Assembly: GCA_026874595.1 (NCBI GenBank)
Contig: CM049313.1
Location: forward strand, 34,125,159 to 34,189,158
Direction: 5' to 3'
DNA from: Sipunculus nudus
Lineage: Eukaryota > Annelida > Sipuncula > Golfingiida > Sipunculidae
DNA: 64,000 nt
Part shown: piece after piece, positions 23,767 to 35,640 of the stretch
Position numbering within the stretch: position 1 is the stretch's first letter
How the letters are laid out: the number at the start of each line of letters is the position of its first letter
Translations under genes and position numbers: made by a program
The notes under the pieces: generated by a model
What the model was told of the DNA's origin: nothing
What the model saw: only the letters and a program-made list of their open reading frames with translations
Database searches by the model: none

Positions 23767-24006
23767 AAAAAGCCGCAACGTTTATCTCACCACTGAAGAA
23801 ATAATTTTTCCTTATCGTATATCTTGAAATTCCACTTATATTTCATATTTGTGTAAAATATTTCTTGCACCATGGACTCCATACATTATTACTCTGATAT
23901 GTAAAAACACCTCTCTATCCGTTCTCTCTCACCACGTGATGAAGAATCCTGTGCGGCTTGAAAGCTCGGATTAAAAAATTAATTAGTCTATAGAATTTAT
24001 TTATTT

Positions 24007-24096
<90 letters not shown>

Positions 24097-24269
24097 GCAT
24101 TGCTCCACTCATAAAAATTGCCGCAACTGCATGAATACCTTGGTCACCCATATTATGACGTCATGGCACGGGTCGCTCGGTACAAAATGCGGCCCCTCCA
24201 TGGGACAGCCTTCGACATGGATAGGGGCTGGGATTGGAAAATGTCGGGTCATCAATATAATATAAAACA
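23767..24269. other. Partial fifth array unit and TA/GA microsatellite
   Basis: 23767-23850 resembles the start of another 248-bp unit ('ccgcaacgtttatctcaccactgaagaaataatt'). A compound (TA)n(GA)n microsatellite lies at 24011-24094. No gene. Confidence 0.55.
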
Positions 24270-25295
24270 GGGAACATGTTTCGAATTATTGTATCCCCAG
24301 ACAAAGTGGGGATACTTTGGCTTAGGCACGGTCGCGCCACCTCCGCCTCCGCCTTCGCCTTCGCCGCAGAGAATTCTTTCAAGCGAGTTAAAAATAATTC
24401 CCGGATCTTTACCAAACTTGACATGTGCATAGATATGGCTGAAAAGACGGAGCCTATTTAAAACTGGGTCATGCCATTAACTATGAGAGTGACCTTGACC
24501 TTGAACAGGTCCATTTTTCTGGGAAAATTACACTCATTCTTAAATATCTCAAGACATCTTGCATGGTTGCTCCAAAAATCAAGTTTACCGAAGATCTTGA
24601 ATAGTGTGGTCATATACCGGAAACTTGTGGCGCCACCTATTATCCTTTTCTTGTTTTCGTGCAGTATAATATCCCTATCAGTGCCACTTGACAGTACTGT
24701 AAGGATTATAAGTCAAAAACAAATAGACAGATTTCTTTTATAATATATATATATATACATAGATATGGGTTATAGGATTATGTATATTTAAAATGCGGTC
24801 ATGACCTTTCCTATGAGAGTGGCTTTGACCTTGAGTATTGCCATATATGGCGACAATCACATAAAATTATAAATATCTCGATACATGATGCATGGAATGG
24901 TCCAAAAATCAAGTTTACCGAAGATTTTGGATAGTTTTGTCTTCTGCGAAAGATTATTGGCGCCATCTTCTGTCCTTTTCTTGTTTTCGTGCCGTTTAAT
25001 ATCCCATCAATGCCACTTTGCAGCACTGTAAGCATTAAAAGTAAAAAAACTAATGGCCAGACTGGAATGAAATTGTTCATGTTCATTGACCTGGGATTCC
25101 TCCATCTTATTTCCAAGACTTGTGGCGCCATCTGCAATTGTTTTCGTGTGGCGTCCATTCATACATATGCTTTAGGTGAAAATTGCTCATATCTCAGGAG
25201 TGGTTCAATGTGGTGGTCTGCAATTTGGCATGTACATCTATTTTGGAGAGTTTTCTCATCAACAAGACAGGTGACGCCACCTACCGTGCACTTTT
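24270..25295. repeat. ~330-bp degenerate tandem repeat, mollusc type
   Basis: About two and a half copies. 'gtcatg.c.tt..ctatgagagtg.c.ttgaccttga' occurs at 24468 and 24798, and 'cgcca.ct.....tccttttcttgttttcgtgc' at 24631 and 24961. The same family, with 'acaaag.gggatactttgg' and 'ttgacagtactgt', lies in glucosylceramidase intron 8 (about 61378-61700). The 90-115-codon frames here are by-products. Confidence 0.6.
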
Positions 25296-26025
25296 AAAGG
25301 TATATATCAATTAAACAAAAACGTAATTAAACATATAACACAATAATGGTCATAGCGAATCCCGTACACAGTACACTGTAAAAAAAATGGTGACACGTCT
25401 AATGTTTTGTACAAAACACCAGTGTTATATTTGAATACCCACGTGTTTAAAACGTCTGTGTTTATCCAGAAAACACTGGTGTCTACTGATAGACACAAGA
25501 CGTGCTTTTACCAACATGTTTAAAGGTCCCTTTAAAGTGGTATAATTCTGTCAAAATAAATCTCAATACATTGTTATAGTTTCAAATTTGTGTTAATGAT
25601 TCAGGGTAAAGGGGTCAGTACTGATTTTGATCATATATATTTGCTGTTTAATAATTTATCTGGGATTCGAGGTATAATAGGTCTTATAATGCCCTTCCGT
25701 TTATTCATTAATTCATCAGCCCCTATAACATGAGCAGTAAAAACACCCGGGTTTTTATAAGCGGCTCGATATAAACACTGGAAACCTAAGTGTTTTCATG
25801 ATTGACAAGGGTCGAGTGCTTGATGAGATTACGTGATACTGTGAGGCAAGCTGTTGATAAATGCGCGGTTGATTTTAAATGACCAACATATGTTGCTTCA
25901 AACTAGTATGTATATAGACATCCAAACATCCAGTGCACTCGAGTTGTATCTAATGTCATTTAGAATGTCACCATGTGAACACAGATACGTCTTTATTTAT
26001 CCTAACAATTAATATATGATTATAC
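25296..26025. other. Non-coding interior of foldback-like element
   Basis: No supported gene. 25380-25510 contains repeated and inverted words around 'acaccagtgt/acactggtgt', possibly a small MITE remnant. Confidence 0.4.
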
Positions 26026-26026
26026 A

Positions 26027-26190
26027 GTGGAACCTCTCTTAGTGGGCACCTCTATAAAGTGGGCACCTCTATAAAGTGGGCACTTTTGGGCAGTCCCGTT
26101 TTTTCTTCTCTTTATTATGTTTAGCTAATGTGGGCACCTCTATATTCTGTAAAGTGGGCAGTTTTCCAGAGCTAATGTGGGCACTTCACG
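26027..26190. mobile_element. Mariner/pogo-like terminal sequence
   Basis: 'acagtggaacctctcttagtgg' at 26028 followed by repeated 'gcacctctataaagtgg' resembles the ends of pogo/Tigger-type mariner elements, and a TA precedes it. No inverted partner end or transposase was found, so only one end is supported. Confidence 0.45.
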
Positions 26191-27087
26191 CGCGGATTTT
26201 CGTGGTTGAACTATATTCTTACAGCAACTTTGTAAGCCTTCTTTATAGCACTGTTAAAGTTATAAGATAATATTAATTCTTAATTATTTAATAACAATAT
26301 TCATAAATTTTAATTATAACAATCAAAACAAATGAACCAAATTCAGAGGTGTACAAGTGAACATGGCATAATAATGATTATACTTAACTCAAACTAAGTT
26401 TGGGATGCATGCATACAATTAGATTAATATGCCTGCACCGGCTCAAGTCAGAGATCACCCCAGGCTAGATGCCCCTGTGCTAATTAATTAATATTTGTTT
26501 GTTTGGCTACCAAGAGCGGAAGGAAGCCCTGCTCATTCACCTAATCAATACTCTGTGATAAAGTGACACAGCTAAATGTCCTTCATGCCCATCACATGTA
26601 GTCAGGTATATGCCAACCAGACCAGGGCAGTGTTTAATTAACAGAACTGTTACATAACGATTCATACTGTTGAAATGGTGTTCAATCTGCACTCTCTAAA
26701 AGCAAATGCAAAGCTACAATGTGCACTTTGCTCCAAACAATCTACTTTTCACCAAGAATAAGGAATTCTGACAATTTAACACATTCATTAAAAGTGTACC
26801 ACACACTTTAAATGTTTAATGGATTTCCAGTGACTGGATTAATGTTTGTGTCTTACTTACTTGTCTACTTGATATAGAATGTTTTCTTAAGATGATTTTA
26901 GTTCGATTAGTGACGCACTGTCTTTGCTTTTTCACTTGTGTATTTTTTTTTTTTATCAGAAAATGACTTTTGTTCAAAGAATATATCATTAAGAATTATT
27001 ACTTCCCATGGTAATGCTAAATACCGCTTGCTGTTTGCCATTTTGTGCTAATAAATATAAAAAATGAATTAATATATATATACATAT
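26191..27087. other. Non-coding interior of foldback-like element
   Basis: AT-rich, no recognisable ORF or repeat, running up to the LTR boundary. Confidence 0.4.
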
Positions 27088-28231
27088 TGTCACCCCTAAC
27101 TTAACGTGAAAACTTTACAACGGATATATCCTATAAAACAATAGGATGGGTTAACGCTCGCCACTTGATTTCATTAATCAAGAAATTAGATCCCGGCCAT
27201 TACAGGTGACATTCCAGGTTCTTTTAAGGACGTGTATTAAAATACCAGACAATCATACACCCAGATCAATAGAAACTATGAGACATCAGGTTAAATTCAC
27301 AATATAATTCAAGACAATACTTACAAAGATGTAGATGTGTGTGTGTGCGTTGATGTGTCAATACGACAGTCCTTCACATTAAAATTACAGGATATTTTTA
27401 CTGAGTCCGTGGTTTGTATAAAAACCAATAAAGTCCAGTTCCTTCAGAGATCTCTGGTTACTGTTTTGTGTAGAATCTAGCGTATGGTTAGCAGCATATA
27501 GTCTTTCTGAGTTTAGCGATCTTCAACTGATCTTGCTTGTCAGCGACCCGGGTAGGTTTACGATCACATGAATACAATAGCGCCCTTTGTTTACGTTGAG
27601 CTTAGAGTCCTTGACCTTGCTCGTGTAGCAATGGGTTCACGGCTTACGGCGGTTATGTTTCTAGGTCAAGCTGAACTAGGCCGGCAGGTGACAAGCGCGC
27701 TCTCTCTATATCGCCAATACGAAGCTCTTTCGGCAGCACGGCTGAGTTCTTATGAGCTGGGTCCTTGCTTCATGTAGAAGCTTGCTTCTATGCCGTTCCT
27801 GGCGTTTCAATGTTCCTACTCCCGTTCGTGCGTGCTGCCACCTCAAGCTTCAAGACCCAACTGAAGGCAGCTTCCAGCGTCTCTCCCTGAACTCTGACGT
27901 CACAATCGTCGTCACAATACGGCGATCCGGTTCTCTGATTGGCTTATTTCTCAAGTGTCCCATATAAGGATATATGTGACCTAGTTTGACTGTTAGCGTC
28001 ACCTTGGCGACCCACATGCCAGAAATAATTACACACGATGCGTGACACGGATAAATCAGCTGATAGCCGATGGGATTCCATACAAGAATACACAATATAT
28101 ATATATATATATATACAATCAAGACCTGTCAACGCTTTAGGATGACGTTTCACGTCAATATCAATAGAGAACAGACTTGGTTAAACTATGATACAAAACA
28201 CCGTACATATTGTCACCGATTTCTGGTGACA
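27088..28231 (-). repeat. 3' LTR
   Basis: 1,144 bp. On the minus strand it starts TGTCACCAG and ends GGGTGACA, with short inverted termini. It carries a short TA microsatellite (28097-28115). Short ORFs inside are duplicated in the other LTR and are not genes. Confidence 0.9.
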
Positions 28232-28248
28232 TCACCCCCTCCTTTTAA
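28232..28248 (-). other. Polypurine tract
   Basis: On the minus strand TTAAAAGGAGGGGGTGA lies directly before the 3' LTR, the expected place for plus-strand DNA priming. Confidence 0.75.
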
Positions 28249-28451
28249 GGAAAATACACAGTATTTTCTCGATACATCGTATCGTTCTATCTTACAGGGT
28301 CCAGCTAAACATATTTACATGTAGCAATACATAGCAATACATAAGGGTCATGTAACAAGTTGTCATTAGTACATGCCCACGGTCTATGACACAGGGCAAA
28401 ATCTAGTACATGTTTAGACTTAACTGGCTAAACATTATAGCTCATTACATC

Positions 28452-29049
28452 CTAACACTCAGGCAGTCTGCTAAGAAAATCAGGTCCATGGTTTAGTTTA
28501 CCTGACACTGCTTCAATATCAAATCTAAACTCTTGTAGAACCAGTGCCCATCTCATTACTCTCTTATTAGCACATTTTGATTTGCTAATACACTTTAATG
28601 GTTTGTGGTCGGTCTGAATGGTGAACGGTCTACAAGCCAGGTACATCTCAAATTTCTGTACAGACCATACAATTGCTAATGACTCTTTCTCGATGGTGGA
28701 GTAATTTCTCTCCCTGGGCAATAGTTTACGACTGGCATAAGCTTCTGGGTGCATGATCCCCTCGTTTCTTTGCATCAGGATACAGCCAATACCCACATCA
28801 TATGCATCACATTTCAAATAAAATCGTTTACTGAAATCAGGTAGCTTCAGTATGGGAGGGTCTGACAGTTTATCCTTTAGAGAACAGTACGCGTTCTCGT
28901 GTACGGGTTTCCGGTCTAGTTTGTTAGGTTGACCTTTACGCGTTAGATCAGTCAAGGGCACCGCTATTTCCGCATAGTTTGGCACGAATTTTCGATAGTA
29001 CCCTGTAAGACCTAGGAATGCTCGCAAAGCCTTCTTTGTCTTAGGTCTA
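28452..29049 (-). pseudogene. Retrotransposon RT thumb and RNase H
   Basis: The frame starts without an RT palm. Its first recognisable residues are FLGLTGYYRKFVPNYAEIAV, the RT thumb that in gypsy elements lies well after the catalytic YxDD. An RNase H follows, with CDAYDVGIGCIL (first catalytic Asp), KESLAIVWSV (Glu) and TDHKPL (Asp), ending GPDFLSRLP. RNase H degrades the RNA of the RNA:DNA hybrid. The frame is offset from the upstream integrase frame, whose stop lies at 29050. The palm and fingers have therefore been removed by a deletion at this junction. Confidence 0.85.
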
Positions 29050-31776
29050 TCAGTGCTCTGTTTCCCCGTCTACACCGTAAGGATCATGTATAGAGTCAGG
29101 TGCGCCCTTGGCTACCGCTGCCAGAATATGCTGGGGCTCGTTTCTAGCATGGTACCGTTTCAGCATATTCACGTGGAAGGTTTTAACCTTATCGCCAATC
29201 TTAATCCGGTAGTCTAAGTCCCCAACCCTGTTTACAATAGTATAGGGGCCTTTCCACTGTACCATTAATTTGTTCCGCTCCGTCGGGAGTAACAACAAAA
29301 CTTCGTCTCCGGCCTCAAACCTGCGCGTGCATTTACCTCTATCATATAACAGTCTGTGTCTGTTCGCTGATTTGTTCAACGCCTCTCTAGCTAACGCGCA
29401 TGTGTCGCTTAGTTTGTCTTGTAGGTCCAGGACGTATTGGTACGTGGTTTTAGTCTCGACGCTAGTATCTCGCTTGGTCCACAGATCCCTTAGAATCCGC
29501 ATCGGTCCTCTAACGATCCTACCATAGAGCAACTCAAAGGGTGAGAACCCTGTGCTCTCATGTGGCGCTTCTCGGTACGCAAAAAGCACGGCGCTGAGGT
29601 ACCGATCCCAATCTCGCGGTCTTTCCTCGCACATCCGTTTCAACATTAACTTTAACGTTCCATTGAATCTCTCCACCATTCCGTTGCACATAGGATGGTA
29701 AGGAGTAGTGGTGAGCTGTCTTACAGACAAAACACGGCTAACTTCTCGCATGAGGTCTGACGTAAATTGTGTTCCCATGTCAGTAAGCACCTCTGACGGC
29801 ACTCCTAACCGCGCATAAATATCAACTAGCGCATCAGCCACAGAGACTGTATCTATGTTCTTTAAAGCAACAGCCTCCGGATATCTAGTGGCATAATCCA
29901 TAACGGTCAGAATATACCTGTGACCTCTCTCAGACGCTGGATGGATCGGCCCAACCAGATCCATCGAAATTCTACGCCAGGGCTCATCAATTAATGGCAT
30001 CTGGCCTAACGTAGCTCCAGGCACCTTGCCTTCCGGTATGGTTTTCTGGCAAATGGGACAGGACTTGCAAAACTCAGCAATGTCATTATACATCCCTTTC
30101 CAGAAAAACTGAGTTCTCACGCGGTCGTGCGTTTTGTCTATGCCCTGATGGCCCGCCATAACCGCTTCGTGGCCCATCCTCATTACGTCGTACCGTAACG
30201 TCTGAGGTACCACCGTTCGAGATCCATCTTGATCTCCCCGTTTGTCACTCACAACCCGAACTAAATATCCGTCCTCAATTCTAAACGGACTATCATTTCT
30301 AGCCTCTCTAGCTAGCCTCCAATACGGCGCTAAAGACCCATCCTCCTCCTGCGCCTTCAAAAATTCGGCCGGACTCACATCGGCAACTGGGCTTGCAACA
30401 TTCAAGCTACGCGTCGGTATCTGTTTCTCTCGTGCAGCGCTCCGTGTCTCCACCGCGGACGACACCTCCTTTTGTGACTCTACACCGTCACACACTATGC
30501 CTGAGGACCGCTCAGACTTCCACGTCGGGTCCGGATCATACGGACCACGCGCTCCCGCTACGTTACCTAGCGCTAAATCACATACAGCATCCCCGACCAC
30601 CATTGCCTCGATAGTACCGACAAAGTACGCACAGTCCACATTAATCCTAGCCGTAGGAAATTGTCTTACAGACCCGTCGAACAACCTACACTCGACCTGG
30701 TGTCCGGTGAACTGATTCGGCTCCACGTACGACTCACGTATTCCTGCCGAGGAACATCCCGAATCCCGCAGCACCCTCGCTGACTTACCATTCACCAGCC
30801 CTTCACACACAGGTAACGAGATTCCGCCTTCTGTCTGGGCAGCAAATCCTAACGACTGACTCGGACTCTCTACTTCCGGTTTCACCGCACCGACTGTCTC
30901 CGTTTCCGCCTCGACTACTGCCATTGACATAGTCTCCGGTTTCTGTTTTGGGTTATACGGGGGGCTAAAATTAGTCCTATACCTCTGCTGATCGCCAGCA
31001 GCACGCCCTACTTGAGGGGAAGACCTAGGCCTCGACCGGGCACTAGTCTTACATTCCCGCGCCTTATGTCCCAGTTCATTACATAAATAACATCTGATGC
31101 CTCCTGATGGCTTAAATGTCTGACCGCCCGGACTGCGCTCAACCTCTCGCTTCTCTCTAGGCTGAGATACCGGTTGCGCTGGACGCGGCACATTATTGCC
31201 ATAACGAGGACCTGCTGTAAGGCTGTGTACACCGTGAGCCTCCGTATAACTCTCGGCTAAGTCTACCATACTATCAAAGTCACGACACCGTCTCTCTTTC
31301 AAAAACATAGAGAGATCCCTACTACAGCAGTTTACGAACTGCTCACACATCAACAGGTTAACTACCCCGTCGTAGTCACCTCCGACCCCTGCCATCCCTA
31401 TCCAATGGTCTAGGTATCCACTCAGTCTCACCGCAAACTGACTCGGCGTTTCGCCTCGCTCAGGCCTACAAGTCCGAAACTTGTGTCGATAACCCTCTTC
31501 GGTCATTTGGTATCGCTTTAACAAGGCTATCTTTAACTTATCGTAATCCATGGCCTCACTAACCGATAACTGTGTGTAAGTCCCTAGCGCCTTACCCCGC
31601 AGTAACGGACTCAGGTGTAACGCCCAATTCTCCCTATCATAGCCTTGACATACAGCTAATCGTTCAAATCGCTCAAGAAACGCATCTAGCTGATCGTGAG
31701 CCTCATCAAAAGGTGGAAGCTGGATTTTCGGGAATACATCCCTACTTCTCCCTCTTTTTAACCCCAGAGTCAGACT
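29050..31776 (-). pseudogene. Retrotransposon Gag-protease-integrase polyprotein
   Basis: One open frame of 908 codons from the codon after TAA (31777-31779); the first ATG is at 31551, and numbering below is from there. Gag capsid-like region 1-110. CCHC zinc knuckle C154, C157, H162, C167. Aspartic protease motif DSG 263-265. Integrase zinc finger H461/H468, C495, C498. Integrase core D531, D591, E627 with the canonical 35-residue D-E spacing. C-terminal DNA-binding region about 740-800. RT and RNase H, normally between protease and integrase in gypsy elements, are absent here, and the frame crosses that junction unbroken. Gag upstream is cut by the TAA and a frame change. Confidence 0.88.
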
Positions 31777-31789
31777 TTAACCTTAGAAC

Positions 31790-31999
31790 CTATAATTCGT
31801 GGGCTCTAGCCTCTCGCTCGCGCTCTAATTCCCGCTGCTCACGCTCTAATTCCCGCTGTTCCTTCTCTATTTCACGTTGCCTAGCTCTTTCCTCGCGTTC
31901 CTCATCCGCACGCCGTCTAGCCTCAACATAATCTTGTAAAGCCTGGTCCTTAAGCCCCAAGGCCTGTCCGCATCTAACAAGTGACTCTAACGTTTCCAT
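31790..31999 (-). pseudogene. Gag N-terminal fragment with coiled coil
   Basis: A 69-residue frame starting METLESLVRCGQALGL, followed by a long Glu/Arg heptad-like stretch, typical of the N-terminus of gypsy Gag proteins. It stops at TAG, while the rest of Gag is open in a different frame starting about 13 bp further on. A frameshift plus stops therefore separate the two. Confidence 0.7.
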
Positions 32000-32692
32000 G
32001 GTAACGCTCTAACCTAGTAATATTCCAGTATCTAGTAATATCCGCTCTTAAAAATCCGTAAATACGTACTGTTAAAGCCAACCTAACGAACCGGCGGTAT
32101 CCGTACAATAACACTACGGTAGCTCCACGCATCAAAATCTACTTATACGGACGGACGGAAGGTCGGACGAAGGGTCAGACGGATGGACGGATGGATATCA
32201 AGATATCAATAAACACCATGCACCTATGATTACCATGCCAATCGGGAGGGGTAAACTTACCTGTAAAGAGACCCTACCACGTGACCAATCACAAACCAGT
32301 GTAGGAAAAATTATACCAGGGCGTATCTAACAACATCAAAAATTTTCACTCTAATCTGGGTTTATATCAAACCAGTGATGATGTTCAGGTATCACTGAAC
32401 TAGCATTACTCACAAAACATGCATGTGTTCTAGCCAAATCTTCAAGGTATATGCTAATCCTGAAACAATGTTGTGCTTCAGGTAATATTCTCACTGAATA
32501 AATATTAACTCCTAACAGTGGGGTAATTTCATTGTGCAAGTATACACTACCACATCAGTTTGGTGTCATTTCCAATTATTAATTCAGATCAACTCTAGTT
32601 TGAGTATATGAATGTCTGGTTTCAGTACTGTTTTCTCAGTTCAAAACTTCTGAAACTTACTGTAATTAGCCAGTTTTTTAAGGCTAATTATA
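32000..32692 (-). other. Retrotransposon 5' leader
   Basis: Non-coding stretch between the primer-binding site and gag on the minus strand. It includes short GGAC-type simple repeats (about 32150-32195). Confidence 0.6.
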
Positions 32693-32709
32693 TCCTGGCA
32701 CGCTCGCCA
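32693..32709 (-). other. Primer-binding site, tRNA-Arg-like
   Basis: Five bases inside the 5' LTR, the minus strand reads TGGCGAGCGTGCCAGGA. It would pair with a tRNA 3' end in CTCGCCA. Eight bases and then seven more, with two mismatches between, fit an animal tRNA-Arg end as I recall it. The tRNA assignment is inference. Confidence 0.5.
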
Positions 32710-32714
32710 TACAA

Positions 32715-33858
32715 TGTCACCCCTAACTTAACGTGAAAACTTTACAACGGATATATCCTATAAAACAATAGGATGGGTTAACGCTCGCCACTTGATTTCA
32801 TTAATCAAGAAATTAGATCCCGGCCATTACAGGTGACATTCCAGGTTCTTTTAAGGACGTGTTTTAAAATACCAGACAATCATACACCCAGATCAATAGA
32901 AACTATGAGACATCAGGTTAAATTCACAATATAATTCAAGACAATACTTACAAAGATGTAGATGTGTGTGTGCGCGTTGATGTGTCAATACGACAGTCCT
33001 TCACATTAAAATTACAGGATATTTTTACTGAGTCCGTGGTTTGTATAAAAACCAATAAAGTCCAGTTCCTTCAGAGATCTCTGGTTACTGTTTTGTGTAG
33101 AATCTAGCGTATGGTTAGCAGCATATAGTCTTTCTGAGTTTAGCGATCTTCAACTGATCTTGCTTGTCAGCGACCCGGGTAGGTTTACGATCACATGAAT
33201 GCAATAGCGCCCTTTGTTTACGTTGAGCTTAGAGTCCTTGACCTTGCTCGTGTAGCAATGGGTTCACGGCTTACGGCGGTTATGTTTCTAGGTCAAGCTG
33301 AACTAGGCCGGCAGGTGACAAGCGCGCTCTCTCTATATCGCCAATACGAAGCTCTTTCGGCAGCACGGCTGAGTTCTTATGAGCTGGGTCCTTGCTTCAT
33401 GTAGAAGCTTGCTTCTATGCCGTTCCTGGCGTTTCAATGTTCCTACTCCCGTTCGTGCGTGCTGCCACCTCAAGCTTCAAGACCCAACTGAAGGCAGCTT
33501 CCAGCGTCTCTCCCTGAACTCTGACGTCACAATCGTCGTCACAATACGGCGATCCGGTTCTCTGATTGGCTTATTTCTCAAGTGTCCCATATAAGGATAT
33601 ATGTGACCTAGTTTGACTGTTAGCGTCACCTTGGCGACCCACATGCCAGAAATAATTACACACGATGCGTGACACGGATAAATCAGCTGATAGCCGATGG
33701 GATTCCATACAAGAATACACAATATATATATATATATATATACAATCAAGACCTGTCAACGCTTTAGGATGACGTTTCACGTCAATATCAATAGAGAACA
33801 GACTTGGTTAAACTATGATACAAAACACCGTACATATTGTCACCGATTTCTGGTGACA
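32715..33858 (-). repeat. 5' LTR (shared with a second element)
   Basis: 1,144 bp, near-identical to 27088-28231, with differences such as tgta/tgtt near 32862, tgtg/cgcg near 32972 and a/g near 33200. It serves as 5' LTR for the main element and as 3' LTR for the truncated element to its right. Confidence 0.9.
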
Positions 33859-34511
33859 TCACCCCCTCCTTTTAAGGAAAATACACAGTATTTTCTCGAT
33901 ACATCGTATCGTTCTATCTTACAGGGTCCAGCTAAACATATTTACATGTAGCAATACATAGCAATACATAAGGGTCATGTAACAAGTTGTCATTAGTACA
34001 TGCCCACGGTCTATGACACAGGGCAAAATCTAGTACATGTTTAGACTTAACTGGCTAAACATTATAGCTCATTACATCCTAACACTCAGGCAGTCTGCTA
34101 AGAAAATCAGGTCCATGGTTTAGTTTACCTGACACTGCTTCAATATCAAATCTAAACTCTTGTAGAACCAGTGCCCATCTCATTACTCTCTTATTAGCAC
34201 ATTTTGATTTGCTAATACACTTTAATGGTTTGTGGTCGGTCTGAATGGTGAACGGTCTACAAGCCAGGTACATCTCAAATTTCTGTACAGACCATACAAT
34301 TGCTAATGACTCTTTCTCGATGGTGGAGTAATTTCTCTCCCTGGGCAATAGTTTACGACTGGCATAAGCTTCTGGGTGCATGATCCCCTCGTTTCTTTGC
34401 ATCAGGATACAGCCAATACCCACATCATATGCATCACATTTCAAATAAAATCGTTTACTGAAATCAGGTAGCTTCAGTATGGGAGGGTCTGACAGTTTAT
34501 CCTTTAGAGAA
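33859..34511 (-). mobile_element. Truncated second gypsy element (RNase H end)
   Basis: Matches 28232-28884 almost perfectly, including the polypurine tract and the RNase H through its final SRLPEC (34079 onward). The match ends abruptly at 'ctttagagaaca', where a hairpin-forming repeat begins. The arrangement LTR-internal-LTR-partial internal is a tandem of two elements sharing one LTR. Confidence 0.85.
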
Positions 34512-34623
34512 CAAATGGCAATCTGGTACGCTTGGCAATTGTACCAGTACAGATCGCAATTAGGGACTTTTACTGGTACAAATCCCAATCGCAATCTTTA
34601 CTATCATACCAGATTGCTATTTG
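34512..34623. repeat. 112-bp imperfect inverted repeat at truncation point
   Basis: Arms 34512-34528 and 34607-34623 are inverted copies (16 of 17). Further inverted words (gtaccagta/tactggtac) lie inside. It sits exactly where the second gypsy copy stops and is followed by (AT)n at 34631-34676. Confidence 0.65.
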
Positions 34624-34627
34624 TACC

Positions 34628-34630
<3 letters not shown>

Positions 34631-34676
<46 letters not shown>
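34631..34676. repeat. (AT)n microsatellite
   Basis: A pure TA tract of about 46 bp. Confidence 0.85.
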
Positions 34677-34680
<4 letters not shown>

Positions 34681-35039
34681 TTATTACAATTAGAACTATT
34701 GTGCAAGATAAATAAATAAAAAAATATATTTTATTGATTACTGCATTTGCAATGCGTACATGTTTCACAGACACCTCAGCCGTCTTATAAGTTATGGGGT
34801 AAAAGTTTTCTTAGATGCCTCCTGGCATACTCAGATATTTCATCCTAAGGATGTAGCTTAATGTATCTGCATGTGAACTGACATCAGTGACATGCAAGCA
34901 CAGGAATTCTATGATTAGACAAAGTGAAATCCCGGGATAACTGTTGGTACCAAATAGAGGACCGGGGGTTGGGGCGTGGCCCTGTGGGCCTACTTGGGTT
35001 ATTATTATCTCCTGCCACCTCCATAGATATGGTCAGCGT
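34677..35039. other. Non-coding interior of foldback-like element
   Basis: No supported gene. GTCCGT-type simple repeats near 35035-35065 lead into the tandem repeat that follows. Confidence 0.4.
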
Positions 35040-35640
35040 CCGTTCGTCGTGCCGTCCGTCCGTCACAGATAAGATGTTAACGGAAAACTAAAAAAGAATA
35101 TGAAGTACAGCCACCAAACATGCAGCACTGATGCATCTTATCAAGGGCTAAGACATGGATGACCTTGACACATTTTTAAGATCACAGTTTCGATAATGCT
35201 AAAATGATGTTAACACAGTAACTGGAAAGGATCTTCAGGTACGGTCACGAAATATGCAGCTTTGATGCACCTAATCAATGGCTAAGTCAAGTTCAAACAT
35301 GGATGACCTTGGCCCATTTTCAAGGTCACAGCGGCGATAATGCTGAAATGATTTTAACGCAAAAACTCAAAAAGAGTTTCAGATACAGCCACCAAACTTG
35401 CAGCATTGATTTGCCTTATCATGGGCTTATTCGAGTTCGAAAATTGATGACCTTGAAAAATTTTTCAAGGTCAGAGAGACAATAATGATTAAATAAATGT
35501 TACGCAATAATTCGAAAAAAAATGAAGCACAGTCACCAAATTTGCAGCATTTACCTTCTTCATGAGGGCTAGGTCATGTTCGAATATGGATGATGTTGAT
35601 GCAGTTTTCAAACTCAACTTAAATTTCATATAGGTGTTCA
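35040..35640. repeat. Degenerate ~140-bp tandem repeat, mollusc type
   Basis: Four diverged copies. 'acag.caccaaa.(a/t)tgcagca.tgat' recurs near 35107, 35237, 35386 and 35527, with 'gatgaccttg' and 'caaggtca' between them. Confidence 0.65.

Larger units (their letters stand above)
27088..33858 (-). mobile_element. Ty3/gypsy (Gmr1-like) LTR retrotransposon, RT deleted
   Basis: A 6,771-bp minus-strand element with two 1,144-bp LTRs that start and end TGTCACC/GGTGACA. Read along its own strand it has LTR, primer-binding site, Gag, protease, integrase, the end of RT plus RNase H, polypurine tract, LTR. The integrase lies before the RNase H, the Ty1/copia-like order described for the Gmr1 group of Ty3/gypsy elements. 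The RT palm is missing and gag is broken. The LTRs differ at only a few positions over 1,144 bp by eye, so the event that made this pair is recent. Enzymes may have been supplied in trans. A partial second element abuts the right LTR. Confidence 0.85.

Noticed and set aside
27568-28153. Several ORFs of 69-90 codons, duplicated at 33195-33780
   Set aside because: They lie in the two LTRs and are duplicated only because the LTRs are; no domain recognised.
30242-30715. 157-codon plus-strand ORF (also 30393-30614, 29270-29527 and 31572-31931)
   Set aside because: Opposite-strand shadows of the Gag-protease-integrase frame, which has clear catalytic motifs.
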